A DNA stretch of 64,000 bases from Mytilus galloprovincialis (taxonomy: Eukaryota > Mollusca > Bivalvia > Mytilida > Mytilidae), in the NCBI RefSeq assembly GCF_965363235.1, contig NC_134845.1:27778524-27842523 (forward strand), given 5' to 3'. The position numbers were made by a program, and so were the translations under genes. Positions 1 through 13,000 of the stretch are shown in pieces (the first letter of the stretch is position 1; each line of letters starts with the position of its first letter). The notes under the pieces were generated by a model. It did no database searches, was not told where the DNA came from, and saw nothing but the letters and a program-made list of their open reading frames with translations.

Positions 1-39
1 CCTGTGACTTTTTGTCCTGTGACTTTCTGTCCGTTTACC
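1..39. repeat. Right end of an inverted-repeat element cut by the window edge
   Basis: The first bases read as reiterated 'cctgtgacttt(tt)gt' units ending in ctttctgtccgttt. This is the same terminus as the complete element at 44962-45581. Confidence 0.6.
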
Positions 40-1857
40 ATGTTAAACAACTCTAGTAGTGGAAAGAACATGTTGTGCTCAATGCACTATGTTTTGTTAA
101 TGTCAAAATAGTGATTAAGTCTGGAAAATTAATTTAGTGTTTTTGATTGTATGAATATGATCTTTACCTTCAAAATAAAGAATGTCTATATGTCAAAATA
201 TATATTTATATGTGTAAATGTGACCTCTAAAAAGTTACTCTAAAAAAAATCTTCTTCAAACATTTCTATGGAAAAAAAAAGTATCTAACTGTAATCAAAA
301 CAATGCCATTATTGAATAACTTCTATGTTTGTATCTAAGTTGCTTTGCACAATTTTTGGTACATGATCATGACTCAATATTTTAACAATAAACATAAAGT
401 TATGACATGTGCAAATTAAATAAACTTGGACTAAAGATTAAAAAAAAAAGGAACACAGGGAGATATTGTTCACTTATTTTACCCCAACTCAAGATACAAG
501 TTTTAGGAACTGAAAAGTGTCATATGTTAAATAGCATTTCCAGATGAAGCTTGATACTATACAAATTTATATAAAGAAACTATGACTTGCAGTTGCCGAG
601 AAAAATGATGAAAATTTCAAATATGTGCATGACATTATAAAGATATAAGAACAGGTATTTAAGTACATAATTTTTCAGCATCTATCTTTATTTATAGTAA
701 AATACAAACCTTATTCTTAAAACTTAATTTATTTTGCACCAAAAATCTGTGTTCTACAAAAATTGGATACTTAAAATCTACACTGTGTAGAACGCCACAT
801 GCAGGGTGTCGGCTATGCTTGACGCAGGATGGCAGTTTTAAAGCAAAGAAAAACGATCAAGGCAAGTTCAAAAGTTTCTTTTTTTTTAAATTCTTAGTAA
901 CAAATAATGTATTACATGGAAGGAACCCAACCAAGCAAGAAGCAGACATTTATAGTGCTCTGGTTTCTCAACACCTCTCCCTAGTTTTACGTGTTGCGGA
1001 TTTTTCAGCTTCATTTGCAAGTTTCTTGACAAAAAAGTACTATTGACGAATTTTTCCGGTATAATTTGTATAGAAATGAATTCCTATCAAGGTGAAATCT
1101 ATAAAACTCATAAAGAAAACCTAAAATGTGACTTAATTTTTGTCTTTGGAATGTTAAACATAATTGAAGAGAAGATACATTTACTCCTTCGTTTAACTGT
1201 AATGGGTAATTGTATTAATATAAAGTAAATACAATAAACATGTTATGCATGATTGAACATAAGACAAAAATTGAACAAAATGTTGATAGTCTACCAAAAT
1301 ACAACACTAGAAAAAATATATCTTCTTTCCAGTGTGAAGACTAGAGAAATACTTTGTAGAACTAACAACATTTAAAGTGGTCAGATTTCTTAAACATTAG
1401 TTCAATAACAAAACATAAGGGTATTCAAACTGCAGTGAAACAATCTATACTATACATTGATGAAAAAGAAAACAACTTAAAATACCAACATATCTTTTAA
1501 AATACCTATACTTATCAGAGATCAACCCTCCTTCATATGTATCAAAGGGAAGACAACTGTAATTTTCTGGATTTTTTCCTGAAGGCTGATCTGAAGGTAG
1601 ACAAATAAGGAACTCTTCAAATCTTTCAGTTTGAAAGTGAGTACTGGTAAAGAAGTTGATAGGTATAAAGATGGGGTTTGTCCATATATATGTCACGCTT
1701 TAAATGCCTTTCATCAACAATGATTTTTATTGATATTGTCCAAGTTTAAAATTAATTTTCAATAAAGAAAAAACAGTCTATAAATATAAAGCAATCCCAT
1801 CATTTTATGTTGTCAATAATATAATAAATAATTAAACGATCACTAAAACAACTGACT
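40..1857. other. AT-rich region downstream of RAB33B, no gene seen
   Basis: Frames of 60-83 codons occur at 819-1228 and 1445-1696, but none shows a recognisable motif, codon bias or splice-site context. The part nearest RAB33B must include its 3' UTR. Nothing else supportable. Confidence 0.5.
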
Positions 1858-3592
1858 TTAACAAAAACATTGATCTTTTTCACTGGCCTTCTTATCCTGC
1901 AGTGAGATAACTTGAACATTACTTGGTAAATTTGTTGGAGCAATGAAAGGTGTCATCATGGGTTTGGAGTTTTTCAACTTATGAGCCAGTGTCATAAAGA
2001 TGGCTTCAACATGATTGGCCTTTTCATCATCCTTTGCAGAAGTTTCAAATAAAGGCATACTATGTGAGTCTGCAAATTTCTGAGCTAAATTTGTATTTAT
2101 AGCAACCTTAGCCGTCATATCACACTTGTTACCCACTAGAATTCTCGGTATTTCCTGATTCAGGTTATGACGATCACATTCTTCTATCCAAGATGGCATA
2201 CTCTCAAATGAACTCATTTTTGTGACATCATAAACAAAGACAACAGCATGGACATTTCTGTAATAGTGTTGTACCATAGATTTACGGAATCTTTCTTGAC
2301 CAGCCGTATCCCAAAGTTGTAGCTAAAATAACAAAGAAAGTATTTAAAAGATAAGATGTACAATCTTGTTTTTATAAAATGGCACAGATTTAATTCAGAG
2401 TTAAAATAAAGGTTATGTCAATTAAAGACAAAAGCCCCCAACAAGGAGTAAATTGACCGTTTTCACTACCTAATTTTTTTGTCAGGTGTGGAGCAGCATT
2501 TGATAAAAAAGGGAGACCTGGAAGACCAACGTTTGGTGTGAATCTAATAATCAAAGTGCTTGTTAGCACTGAACAGTAAAGATTGCTTCAATTTTTATCA
2601 GTGAGAAGTAAAATTAATTATTGCATTGGTTGTAGTTGATTTAACAGCAAAACTGAACAAAGGAAGATAACTCCATTTTTTTTTTTTAACAATGACATCA
2701 TTCTATATTTAGAACAGATATTAGATTCCTGGAGTCGATTTCACAAAGAAACTTACGATTAAGATTGGTCGTAAGTATACTGATTTATTCATGACTTAAG
2801 ACCAATCTTAGTCTTAAGTTTTTTTTGTGAAACCGACTCCAGCACCTTGCAAAAGTAATTTTCTTCTTAGGTTGCCGAGTTATGTTACCTGATGTCAGTT
2901 AAATGGGGAATATTGGCTGCCATTTAGCGCAAATTAACTTGCCTTTTATCCCTCATTTATATTAACCATATATGCTAAATGAATGATAGTGTTTTATTTC
3001 TGAACACAGAAATCTTTTCAAAAAAATGTTGTCATAAGCAAAAAATATCTTAGATTTCAAATTCTCCAAGATACTGGAAGGGACCAGCTAATTATCCCTT
3101 TGGAATCTAAATGACTATGGGAAGTTTTATTGTTTGTATCCAAAATTGTAAATATTAGTCACATCATTGACATTAGTTAAACATATCAAATATCCATTGT
3201 TTATGGCATTTTAAACCAATCACAATGTTTTGGTGTAGACTTTTTGAAAATATTACCAAAAAGACATTAGATTCTGAAACAGCGAAATTATAGGTAACTG
3301 AACTTGAAGGATATGTCATTTCTCATTTATTATTATTTACTTTAATTTGTTCCTTGTCAACTTCTACCATTCGCTCTCTAAAGTCAACACCAATAGTTGC
3401 TTCTGTTTTATCTGGAAATTTTCCACAGCAAAATCTGTATGTCAAACATGTTTTACCAACATTAGAGTCTCCTATAACAATGATTTTGAAAATTCTCTTT
3501 TGTGCTTGTTTTTCAATAACTGTAACAGATGATTCAAATTGTTCTTCGTGTGTATTGTCAACAGCCTTAGAGTTTGATAATGGTTCCATCAT
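1858..3592 (-). CDS. RAB33B: Rab33B-like small GTPase, two coding exons
   Basis: Coding exons on the minus strand are 3592-3341 and 2322-1858, giving 238 aa (human RAB33B, from memory, about 229). The donor gtaaat and the acceptor tattttag join in phase 0. Visible GTPase motifs: P-loop GDSNVGKT (residues 41-48), switch I region ATIGVDF (65-71), WDTAGQE (88-94), NKCD (149-152) and ETSAK (177-181). The chain ends in CFC, a CXC double-geranylgeranylation signal. The core [19 protein letters not shown] is a Rab33 hallmark. The family acts at the Golgi in retrograde traffic, and Rab33B recruits ATG16L1 in autophagy (established for vertebrates). The start is the first ATG, ahead of a variable N-terminus of about 33 residues; a second Met follows at once. 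A TTTATT at 1726-1731 (AATAAA on this strand) would give a short 3' UTR. The 1-kb intron carries a small fold-back repeat. The gene is head-to-head with NAA15. Confidence 0.95.
2729..2842. repeat. Small fold-back (palindromic) element in the RAB33B intron
   Basis: It begins CTGGAGTCGATTTCACA and ends with the near-complement TGTGAAACCGACTCCAG. The inner arms (ACTTACGATTAAGATTGGTC against GACCAATCTTAGTCTTAAGT) also pair, so nearly all of the 114 bp folds into one hairpin. MITE-like. Confidence 0.7.
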
Positions 3593-4022
3593 GTTGCAAT
3601 GGTTATTTAATCATGTGTGTAACATATCATATATATTGGAAAATTGTATATTTCATTGTTTTCCTTAATTTTTGACACATTCCAATTATTCGTCGTAGCT
3701 TCTTCAATGTCAAATAAAAGCTTGAAAATTGTATTGAATATTTCTTAACAAAAGCGTTTTACTGATTTTTACGATGTCATTTTCCATGCTCCTTTCCTTT
3801 TAAAATATTTGACATTAGAGACTAATTTATTTCTAAAATTTGACTTAATATAACATTTTAGTACATTATTTTCCTCTATTCAAGCATCGAAATCTCAATA
3901 ACGAAACAGCGAGAACACCGGAAATATTGCTTCCTCCATGTTGGATAGCATCCTCGTGGTTGTGTATCCTGTTTCCTATGGAAATAGCTGGTTATAAAGC
4001 AAACACAGAACCCTAGAGCAAA
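3593..4022. promoter_or_regulatory. Shared 430-bp divergent upstream region of RAB33B and NAA15
   Basis: The two start codons point away from each other with 430 bp between them, so both 5' UTRs and core promoters must lie here. I see no convincing TATA box placed for either gene. The half next to NAA15 (about 3886-4000) is less AT-rich than the rest. A bidirectional promoter is inferred from spacing only. Confidence 0.6.
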
Positions 4023-7000
4023 ATGCCCACTAACAATCCACTACCTCCTAAAGAAAATGCCCTTTTTAAAAGAATATTGGTGAGTGAGTTTGCACATTTC
4101 ACAAAAAGGGGGGAAGTTACCAAGGCCAAGGGGCCAATCAAGAAATTTAAGAATGTGATATTTAAAGAAAGACAAATATTTCCCTGACATTAGAATAAAA
4201 CCTCAACAGACTAACTTAAGATTGAGCATCAGGAATTCCCTTAAAAAACTGGAGGGGAACTGGTGTTGTTGCTTACTTGTCTAGCTTTTTAACAGGTTTT
4301 GTTCCATCACAGGTCATCTTGCTACACAAGTGTTGCTCATGGCAAGTTGTAAATCAGGGATTGAAGAGCCCCTGCAAAAGTACCTCATGCAATTTTTTGG
4401 TGCATTATGATTTTGCATGTTTATGATGCCAGGAATATTTTGAACAAGGATTGAAAAAAGATGTAGACCTACAATGTATGAAGATTGATTAATCTATATA
4501 GAGGGACTCATTATGTAGAATCCATGATATCTCGGCCTATTTAAAAATCGGACTATAACAAGCTCGGCCTATAAGATAATGGGCCTCCCAAAATCGGACT
4601 ATAACCAACTCGGACTACTAGAAGAAAATAAGTATAATGTTGGTTGTTGTTGTTATTGGAAATTAATTCTCAATTCTTAATTTAAAATGAATTGTTATGT
4701 ACAATTAATTAAATAATATTATATGCATATGTTAATTAATTATGACATCATGTCACGTGTATCGTTGACACCTTTTTAATCGCCATCAGTTAAAAAAACA
4801 CCTGGCACATGTACTGTTGACACCTATCTAATCACCCAAGTCAGGACAAAACTACCTGTTATTGCACGAAATTGGAAACTAAAAATCCAACTAAATATGT
4901 CTTGTCTTGTATTGTCTATAACTGAACTTCAGTTTTTTTTTTATTACAAATCTTGTGTTATATTAAGACAATTTAGTGAATTGTAGTTTTTCTGGTTTCT
5001 GATCATACTTTGTATGGTGGACTCTTGGTGTGATTTATCTGTACAATGTAATACTATTTAATAAAGAACACATAGGGTTTACAAATTTTATTTCAGTAGA
5101 TGTCGACAAACAATTAACATAACAATGATTTCGTCATTCAACAATATCTAATATTACTTAAAAAAATATAAGGCATATATATAAAACACATACATGACAT
5201 AAAGCACATTTTAAACTCAAAAGGCATTTTGTCATCATCTAAGACTGAAAGCATGCAGATATAATTGGTCATTGTCAAAGCACACTTTAAGCATACATAG
5301 CACATTTAAAACACTAACATAGCACATACAAAACATACATATAGCACATCTGAGTCATATCTGAGATAACATGAAAAATGAATGTTGTTAAAGCAAAAGC
5401 ACGAGTATAAGCATAGGCTGGAGTAATTAACAGCTAGTCATTTGGATTTTTATGCCCCACCTACGATAGTAGAGGGGCATTATGTTTTCTGGTCTGTGCC
5501 TCCGTTCGTTCGTCCGTCTGTGCGTCCGTCCGTCTGTGCGTCCGTTCGCTTCAGGTTAAAGTTTTTGGTCGAGGTAGTTTTTGATGAAGCTGAAGTCCAA
5601 TCAACTTGAAACTTGATACACATGTTCCCCATGATATGATCTTTCTAATTTTAATGCCAAATTATAGTTTTGACCCCAATTTCATGGTTCACTGAACATA
5701 GAAAATGATAGTGCAAAGTTCAGGTTAAAGTTTTTGGTCAAGGTAGTTTTTGATGAAGTTAAAGTTACATCAACTTGAAACTTAGTACACATGTTCCCTA
5801 TGATATGATCTTTCTAATTTTAATTCCAAATTAAAGTTTTGACCCCAATTTCATGGTCCACTGAACATAGAAAATGATAGTGCGAGTGGGGCATCAGTGT
5901 ACTATGGACACATTCTTGTTTTTCATGTTATTTTATAGAAGTATTAATTGGTAAGATCAAAGAAATCTCTTGGTTTTTTATGCCCCACCTACGATAGTAG
6001 AGGGGCATTATGTTTTCTGGTCTGTGCCTCCGTTCGTTCGTTCGTTCGTCCGTTCGTCCGTTCGTTCGTCCCGCTTCAGGTTAAAGTTTTTGGTCTAGGT
6101 AGTTTTTGATGAAGTTGAAGTCCAATCAATTTGAAACTTAGTACACATGTTCCCTATGATATGATCTTTCTAATTTTAATGTCAAATTAAAGTATTGACC
6201 CAAATTTCATGGTCCACTGAACAAAGAAAAAGATAGTGTGAAGCTCAGGTTAAAGTTTTTGGTCAAGGTAGTTTTTGATGAAGTTGAAGTCCAATCAACT
6301 TGAAACTTAGTACACATGTTCCCTATGATATGATCTTTCTAATTTTAATGTCAAATTAAAATATTGACCCCAATTTCATGGTCCACTGAACAAAGAGGAA
6401 GATAGTGTGAAGGTCAGGTTAAAGTTTTTGGTCAAGGTAGTTTTTGATGAAGTTGAAGTCCAATCAACTTGAAACTTAGTACATATGTTAACTATGATAT
6501 GATCTTTCTAATTTTAATGCCAAATTAAAGTATTGACCCCAATTTCACGGTCCAGTGAACATGTAAAATGATAGTGCGAGTGGGGCATCCGTGTACTATG
6601 GACACATTCTTGTTTTTTCAATTTTACTCCAAATATATTTCTAGATACATGTATAATAAGTGTTTGCCTCGGCTTGCCTTTCTAAAAACATTGTATCTGT
6701 TTGATGTGACCATTTGAATATAATTACCTTTCAATTGCTGAATCCATTAATAAAGAACTACAGATTAGTGAAATTGTTAAGAAGCCATTCACTGTCAATC
6801 AAATTTCTCTTTGTTTATATACTAATCATGAACACCTAGGATTAAACACAATAAAAACACGACACACCAATCATTAAAATACCTTTTGTCAATAATCATA
6901 ATAAATCACAATGATATTTCCAAGTTTGTTCAATATATTTCTGCATATAAATAATGGTAGGCTGAGTTTGTTATAGTCCTGAGTTTGTTATGGGCTGATT

Positions 7001-10000
7001 TTGTTTTAGTCCGAGTTATCCAGCAGCGATTATGTAGATGGGAATCTTCATACACTGGAACAGGTCTGGAAATCCATTAATTAAATTTTTTTTTCAGTTC
7101 ATTTTTTTTCTTTATTATTACATCAAAACGGCCACTTTAATACAATATATATTTAAGTACTAAAGGAGAAACTACATTAGTGATTATAATTTTACAAGAG
7201 AGATTACCAAGTCATCACATCAAATATTGAAGATTATCATTAATTAGTCTAATATACCCCTATTCACTTGCTACCAGCTGAGGTCTTCAAGATAAATGAT
7301 TGTGACATGTTAGTTTTATTTATATTGTATATTTTCTGTAATGACATTAGGGATTCAGTGTCAGAAGAAAGTTTCTGATTTTGCTGAACAATGAAAATTG
7401 TATATGTACATGTGAGTGCACTAAAAAGACCGAACTAACAGATACCAGTTATTTCTATGGGGAATTTTACTGAAAATCAAAGGTGCCATATATAAACTCC
7501 TCCCTGGAGTTTCTTTAAAGGGAAGGCAGATGTCTAGGGCAACATAATTGTTAGCCTTCATAGATTTTACTGTAAATTAACTACCTTTCATGGATACTTT
7601 ATTTCGCGTTTAGCCTTTACTTGACCATTTTGTGGCATTTCTACTCCCTTATAAATTGCTCTAAAAAATTAGTTGGTTAACATCTGACATCTGTTGGAAG
7701 ACACTTATTTTATTATGGCTACTGGTATATAGACTGCTTATACTGCACATGTTTAAAAGTAGGACTTGACTGGCAATAGTGGGTCCTAGAACCTTGGTGA
7801 AGATTTTTTCTGAATTGTTAGACAGGCCTTTTGTTTTGTACATTAATTTGGCGGTTAGTTTTCTTGTCTGAATAATTTCACCTTTGTGATTTGAGGTCCT
7901 TTTATAGCTTACTATGCAGTTTGGGCTTTGCTCATTGTTGAAGATTATACAGCAGGTTCCTTGAAATCTTTTTTTCCCTGTTGGTCCTTGAAGAAAAATG
8001 TTCGATCTCACTACTATTTCTATTACAAAATACCAAAATTGTGTCGGTCTTTTTCAAATTTTGGTGGTCAAATCCTTCGGACCACACTTTTTTTAGAACT
8101 CTGGTCTGGTGACCTACAGCTGTTAATCTCTTTGTGACTTTGTCATTTGGTGTTTTGTTGAGAAGTGTTTCACTGGCAATCATACCACATCTTCTTTTTT
8201 CTTAAACTTTTAAAAGATATATTGAGAACTATTCAGATTAGCTGAAAATAAATTAAATTCATTGTAATCCATAATATTGTTTTGTTTTTTTGTAGAAATG
8301 TTATGAACAGAAACAGTACAAAAATGGGTTGAAGTTTGCTAAACAGATTTTAAGCAATCCTAAATTTAATGAACATGGAGGTAATATATTTGTAGTATAT
8401 TAAATGAAGTGTCTGATATCACATATAATATTTTGCTATGCCCCCACCCTCAAACAGTGTCCTATGAAAAACAGTTTTAGTCTGGTGTCTGATATCACAT
8501 ATTTTGCTATTCCCCCCCCCCCCCCCCCACCCAAAAAAAAAACCAAAACAAACAGTGTCCTATGAAAAATAGGATTAGTCTGGTGTCTTTGTCAACTAGA
8601 TGGGGACTAGGTTGTAAGCTGTCATCCCCAACAGGTCCCTTTTGGTCAATATATAGATTTTAGAAAATAGCAATAATGAGAATTAATCATCTTGAATATT
8701 TTGCTTGAGGGATACCATTAACCTCTTTCACTGAAAATATTTAAATTGATATAAAGATTTTATGATATGATAAGGAATTACATATTTTCATTCCAGAAAC
8801 TTTGGCCATGAAAGGACTGACTCTTAATTGCCTTGGGAGGAAAGAAGAAGCATTAGACCATGTAAAGAGAGGTTTACGTAATGACCTACGAAGTCATGTC
8901 TGTATCCTTTTGTCTTTTAATTAAAGAGCAAATTAAACTTTAGAAATACAAAACGAAAGACGAAATATTTTATTAAAGAAAGCTCATTTATAAACATAAT
9001 CATTAATAGCAAAGATAAAACAAAAAATCAATTTAAACAATCTAACTTAATACTACACAAGTATCAAAATACTATGTGTTCCATGTGTTCCAAGGGGATG
9101 TGCTTTATACTTAAAACTACCATAATTTACTGTAAAAAAGGGGGGGGGGGGCAGAATGCACATCTAGCAGAACAACTGACTTTAAAATTTTAACAAAGAA
9201 TTACTAGTATAATTTTCATAACATTTCTGGTCTTTGTTATTTAGTTATTTGTGATAAAGAGAAGTTTTTAAAGCTTAAACTTTGTACGTTGTTTGCAAAA
9301 AATAGGGATTTTTTACTCAATCATTTAAAAATTCCAAGGAGACCCATGTTATTCCTTAACCAACGACAGGTTGGCATGTTTTTGGACTTTTACAAAGATC
9401 TGAAAGAAAGTATGATGAAGCTATAAAGGCCTACAGAAATGCTTTAAAATGGGATAAGGTATGTAATTATTTAGCTTGAAACATTTGTTTTACAAGTCTT
9501 GTATGAAAACCAGTTATCTATTACAACAAGTTCTTAAATTCTCTACTGGAAGCCTAGTCACATAATAAACAGGTTCATGAAATGAACAGGTCATTCAAAA
9601 CTTGCAAGTCGAAGAAAAATGATGGGTCCATTCCAAAAACAAAAGATGGCGAATAAAAGACAAGTCCACAAAACACTATATAGAATTATATAGTAAGTCT
9701 AAGGGTTAGACATGTAACTGGAACCACACAGATTTTTTTCTGAATAAATTTGTTCAGAGATGAAATGTTTATAAAACAAGACTTGACTGTGGCAACAAAA
9801 ATGAATTTTCAAAGAAATTTTACTAAACTTAATGTCTGATGTTTATCAAACACAATAGAAAGAAATCCTCCATAAGAGCAGTTGCAGTAAATTATAAAGA
9901 TAACAGAATCTTTAAACTTTTCTTTCATACATGTATGTGAAGTTCAACAAGCTTCTGGGGATATGTTTACAAATAGAGACAAACTTTGCTATTTATTCAT

Positions 10001-13000
10001 ATTTACAAGATAGAGAAATTTGATTATTACAGCTAATTTCCTAATGCTTGTAAAGTAAAACATTGGTAGGTTTGCTTGCTCTGTTTATATAAACATTAAT
10101 TCAAGCTTTGTAATTAAGATTGACATCTTCAAACAATATATATAGGCATAATTTAACCTGTATACATTATATCTAAATTTGATTGGACCTTATCCAAATT
10201 ACAATTGTAAAATATACAAACAAAGCAAGCAAGCTAACCAACGGCTTGCTTTCCATGCATTAGGAAATTAGCTGTAATACATTGCATTTAAACTGAATTG
10301 TATATATTTTACATAGGATAATCTACAGATCTTGAGGGACTTATCTTTACTGCAAATACAGATGAGAGACCTGGAAGGTTATCGAGTAAGTACTTAAACA
10401 GATTGAGTAGGTAATGAATGAAAAGAATATTAATGGATGGACAGTTTATTATTGATAATAAAGTAAGGATTTATTTTGTATGACATAGCATTGTAGTATT
10501 TTTCTTGTCCTGCAATCAGCCAACTATTGTACAAATAACAGGTACTCAATTAAGTTTTTCTTTTATTTGTACTTGTACTAAAAAAAGCGTCCTGTTACCC
10601 AACTTATGTATTCAGCAAGCATTAATGTTGATATTTCTTTTAACGTAACAGTTCATTTTTGGGTCCCATGGTCAAATGAAAATAAATGGACTGCTGCCAT
10701 GAATTATTTTTATGCCCCACCTACGATAGTAGAGGAGCATTATGTTTCCTGATCTGTATCGTCCGTTCATCCATCTGTCTGTTCTTCTGTATGTCCGTTC
10801 GTCCCGCTTCAGGTTAAAGTTTTTGGCCAAATAAGAGTTTTGACCCCAATTTCACAGTCCACAGATCATAGAAAATGATAGTGCGAGTGGGGCATCCGTG
10901 TACTGGGGACACATTCTTGTTTAAGTATACAATTAATCGCTAAGATTAATAATAAAAATATGGTTAAGTGTTCTCTAAATTGATTATGCCGCCTACTAGA
11001 TAGGTTATTATATTGGTTGCACAACAATGAGATGGGGTTCAAATGACACCTTTATAGCATGAATCTGTTTTGCTCACAAAATCTGACTGGAATTTGTCCA
11101 AACTTATTTTATTTTCTCCATTTGTTGTGTAGATAAGCATCCTTGATTCTTAAATATTTCATTTAGGTGTTAAATTTAATATTAATTAAATAGGGCTATT
11201 TCAATATCTGAATAAAGATTAAAGAGCAGAGTGTTTTGGTATGATTTATGTTATAGCTCCAGATCTTGATATGACAATAATTTGCTGTTTCTTTGTATTT
11301 TTTTAGGAGACTAGGTACCAGCTTTTAGTGTTACGTCCTGGACAAAGAGCTTCATGGATTGGTTATGCCATGTCCTATCATTTGATGAAGGATTTTGATA
11401 TGGCTTTAAGTATTCTAGAAGAATTCCGAAAGACACAGATGGTAGGTAGTTTACTACTAAAGACATCATGATCAAGTCATCCAACCTTTTTGAAAATTTA
11501 CCATTTGATAAAAAATACATGAAACAAATTGATTGTAATTATCTACTCTCTTTAAATAAATGTAGCTTACTTGTATTCTTAACCTTGATATAAAATGTAT
11601 TAAGACTGAGATTTAGCACTTGATAGGATGGCTGCGTATAAGGAAAGATAGGGAATATATATGTCAGTGAAACAGCAACCCAACAAAATCAGGATCATTC
11701 AATTTTAGCATGACTCATTGTCCTTAAATTAAATGTCAAACCTTGAACCTTTTATGTTGAACAATGTCTAATGAAAGTGTTTTTACTTGTAGCCGAAAGC
11801 TGGAGATTATGAGCACAGTGAATTACTCATGTATCAAAATATGGTGGTAAGGGAGGCAGGCATGTTGGAGGAAGCTTTGCATCATTTAGATAGATATGAA
11901 AGTCAAATTGTAGACAAACTATCATTACAGGAGATAAGGGGTAAGGATGGCAAACGGGAAATATCTAGTAATCTTTAAAGGCATGTGCACATGATTTCTA
12001 TGGACTATTGATACAGTAGACTCCACCTAATCGGATATCGGCTAAACGAATTTATCGGCTATTGTAATATTTTTTCAAGATACCAAACCCTTTCCTATAT
12101 GTTTAATGTTAATTTTATCGTGTAATCGAATATCGGATATAAGAATATATCGGCAAATCGGATAAGAGTATTCAGGTAATTTGGTTAAAAACCATGTACA
12201 ATTGGATATTTTCAATGTTTCTCTGACAGGAAATGGACCCGGAAGTTACGAATTTGCAACCTTGCAGACAAGAAGATTTTGTATTTTATGCCCCACCTAC
12301 GATAGTAGAGGGGCATTATGTTTTCTGGTCTGTGCCTCCATCCGTCTGTGCCTCCGTTCGTCCGTCCGGTTAAAGTTTTTGGTCGAGGTAGTTTTTGATG
12401 AAGCTGAAGTCCAATCAACTTGAAACTTAATACACATGTGCCCATGATATGATCTTTCTAATTTTAATGCCAAATTATAGTTTTGACCCCAATTTCATGG
12501 TCCACTGAACATAGAAAAAGATAGTGCAAAGTTCAGGTTAAAGTTTTTGGTCAAGGTAGTTTTTGACAGTCTGCACGGTTAGCCACTAGTCCGATGCCCC
12601 AGACTAGTAAAATTTCATTCGGACTAGTAAGTTTTTGCAAAATTTTGTTTGGACCAATAAGAAAAATGTCAGAATATTGGTCTTCGTACTAGTAGTTGAA
12701 AAAGTTTTTGGTGCAGACTGTTTTGATGAAGTTAAAGTTACATCAACTTGAAACTTCGTACACATGTTCCCTATGATATGATCTTTCTAATTTTAATTCC
12801 AAATTAAAGTTTTGACCCCAATTTCACGGTCCACTGAACATAGAAAATGATAGTGGGAGTGGGGCATCCGTGTACTATGGACACATTCTTGTTAATAAAT
12901 AAAAAGGATCTATTTCTCATTAAATTGTTGTCTTTATTCATTGTTCCATTTGTCATGTGAATTAGATGCCCTTTTACTTCAAATGGTTTTAATCTATTTA

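Larger units (their letters stand above)
4475..7054. mobile_element. Inverted-repeat element in NAA15 intron 1, carrying two pearl-like insertions
   Basis: The left end TGTATGAAGATT and the right end AATCTTCATACA are complementary. Inside them, degenerate motifs (tcggactataacaa, ctcggcctata) on the left recur inverted on the right (6960-7020: ttgttatagtcctgag, tagtccgagtt). The middle holds unrelated AT-rich sequence plus the repeats at 5451-5920 and 5979-6614. Superfamily not clear; the true outer borders may differ by a few bases. Confidence 0.45.

Noticed and set aside
11311-11520. Minus-strand frame of 69 codons
   Set aside because: It is the antisense of NAA15 exon 6.
12181-12445. Open frames of 77-80 codons on both strands
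   Set aside because: They run into the family A repeat; similar frames recur at 17316-17531 for the same reason.
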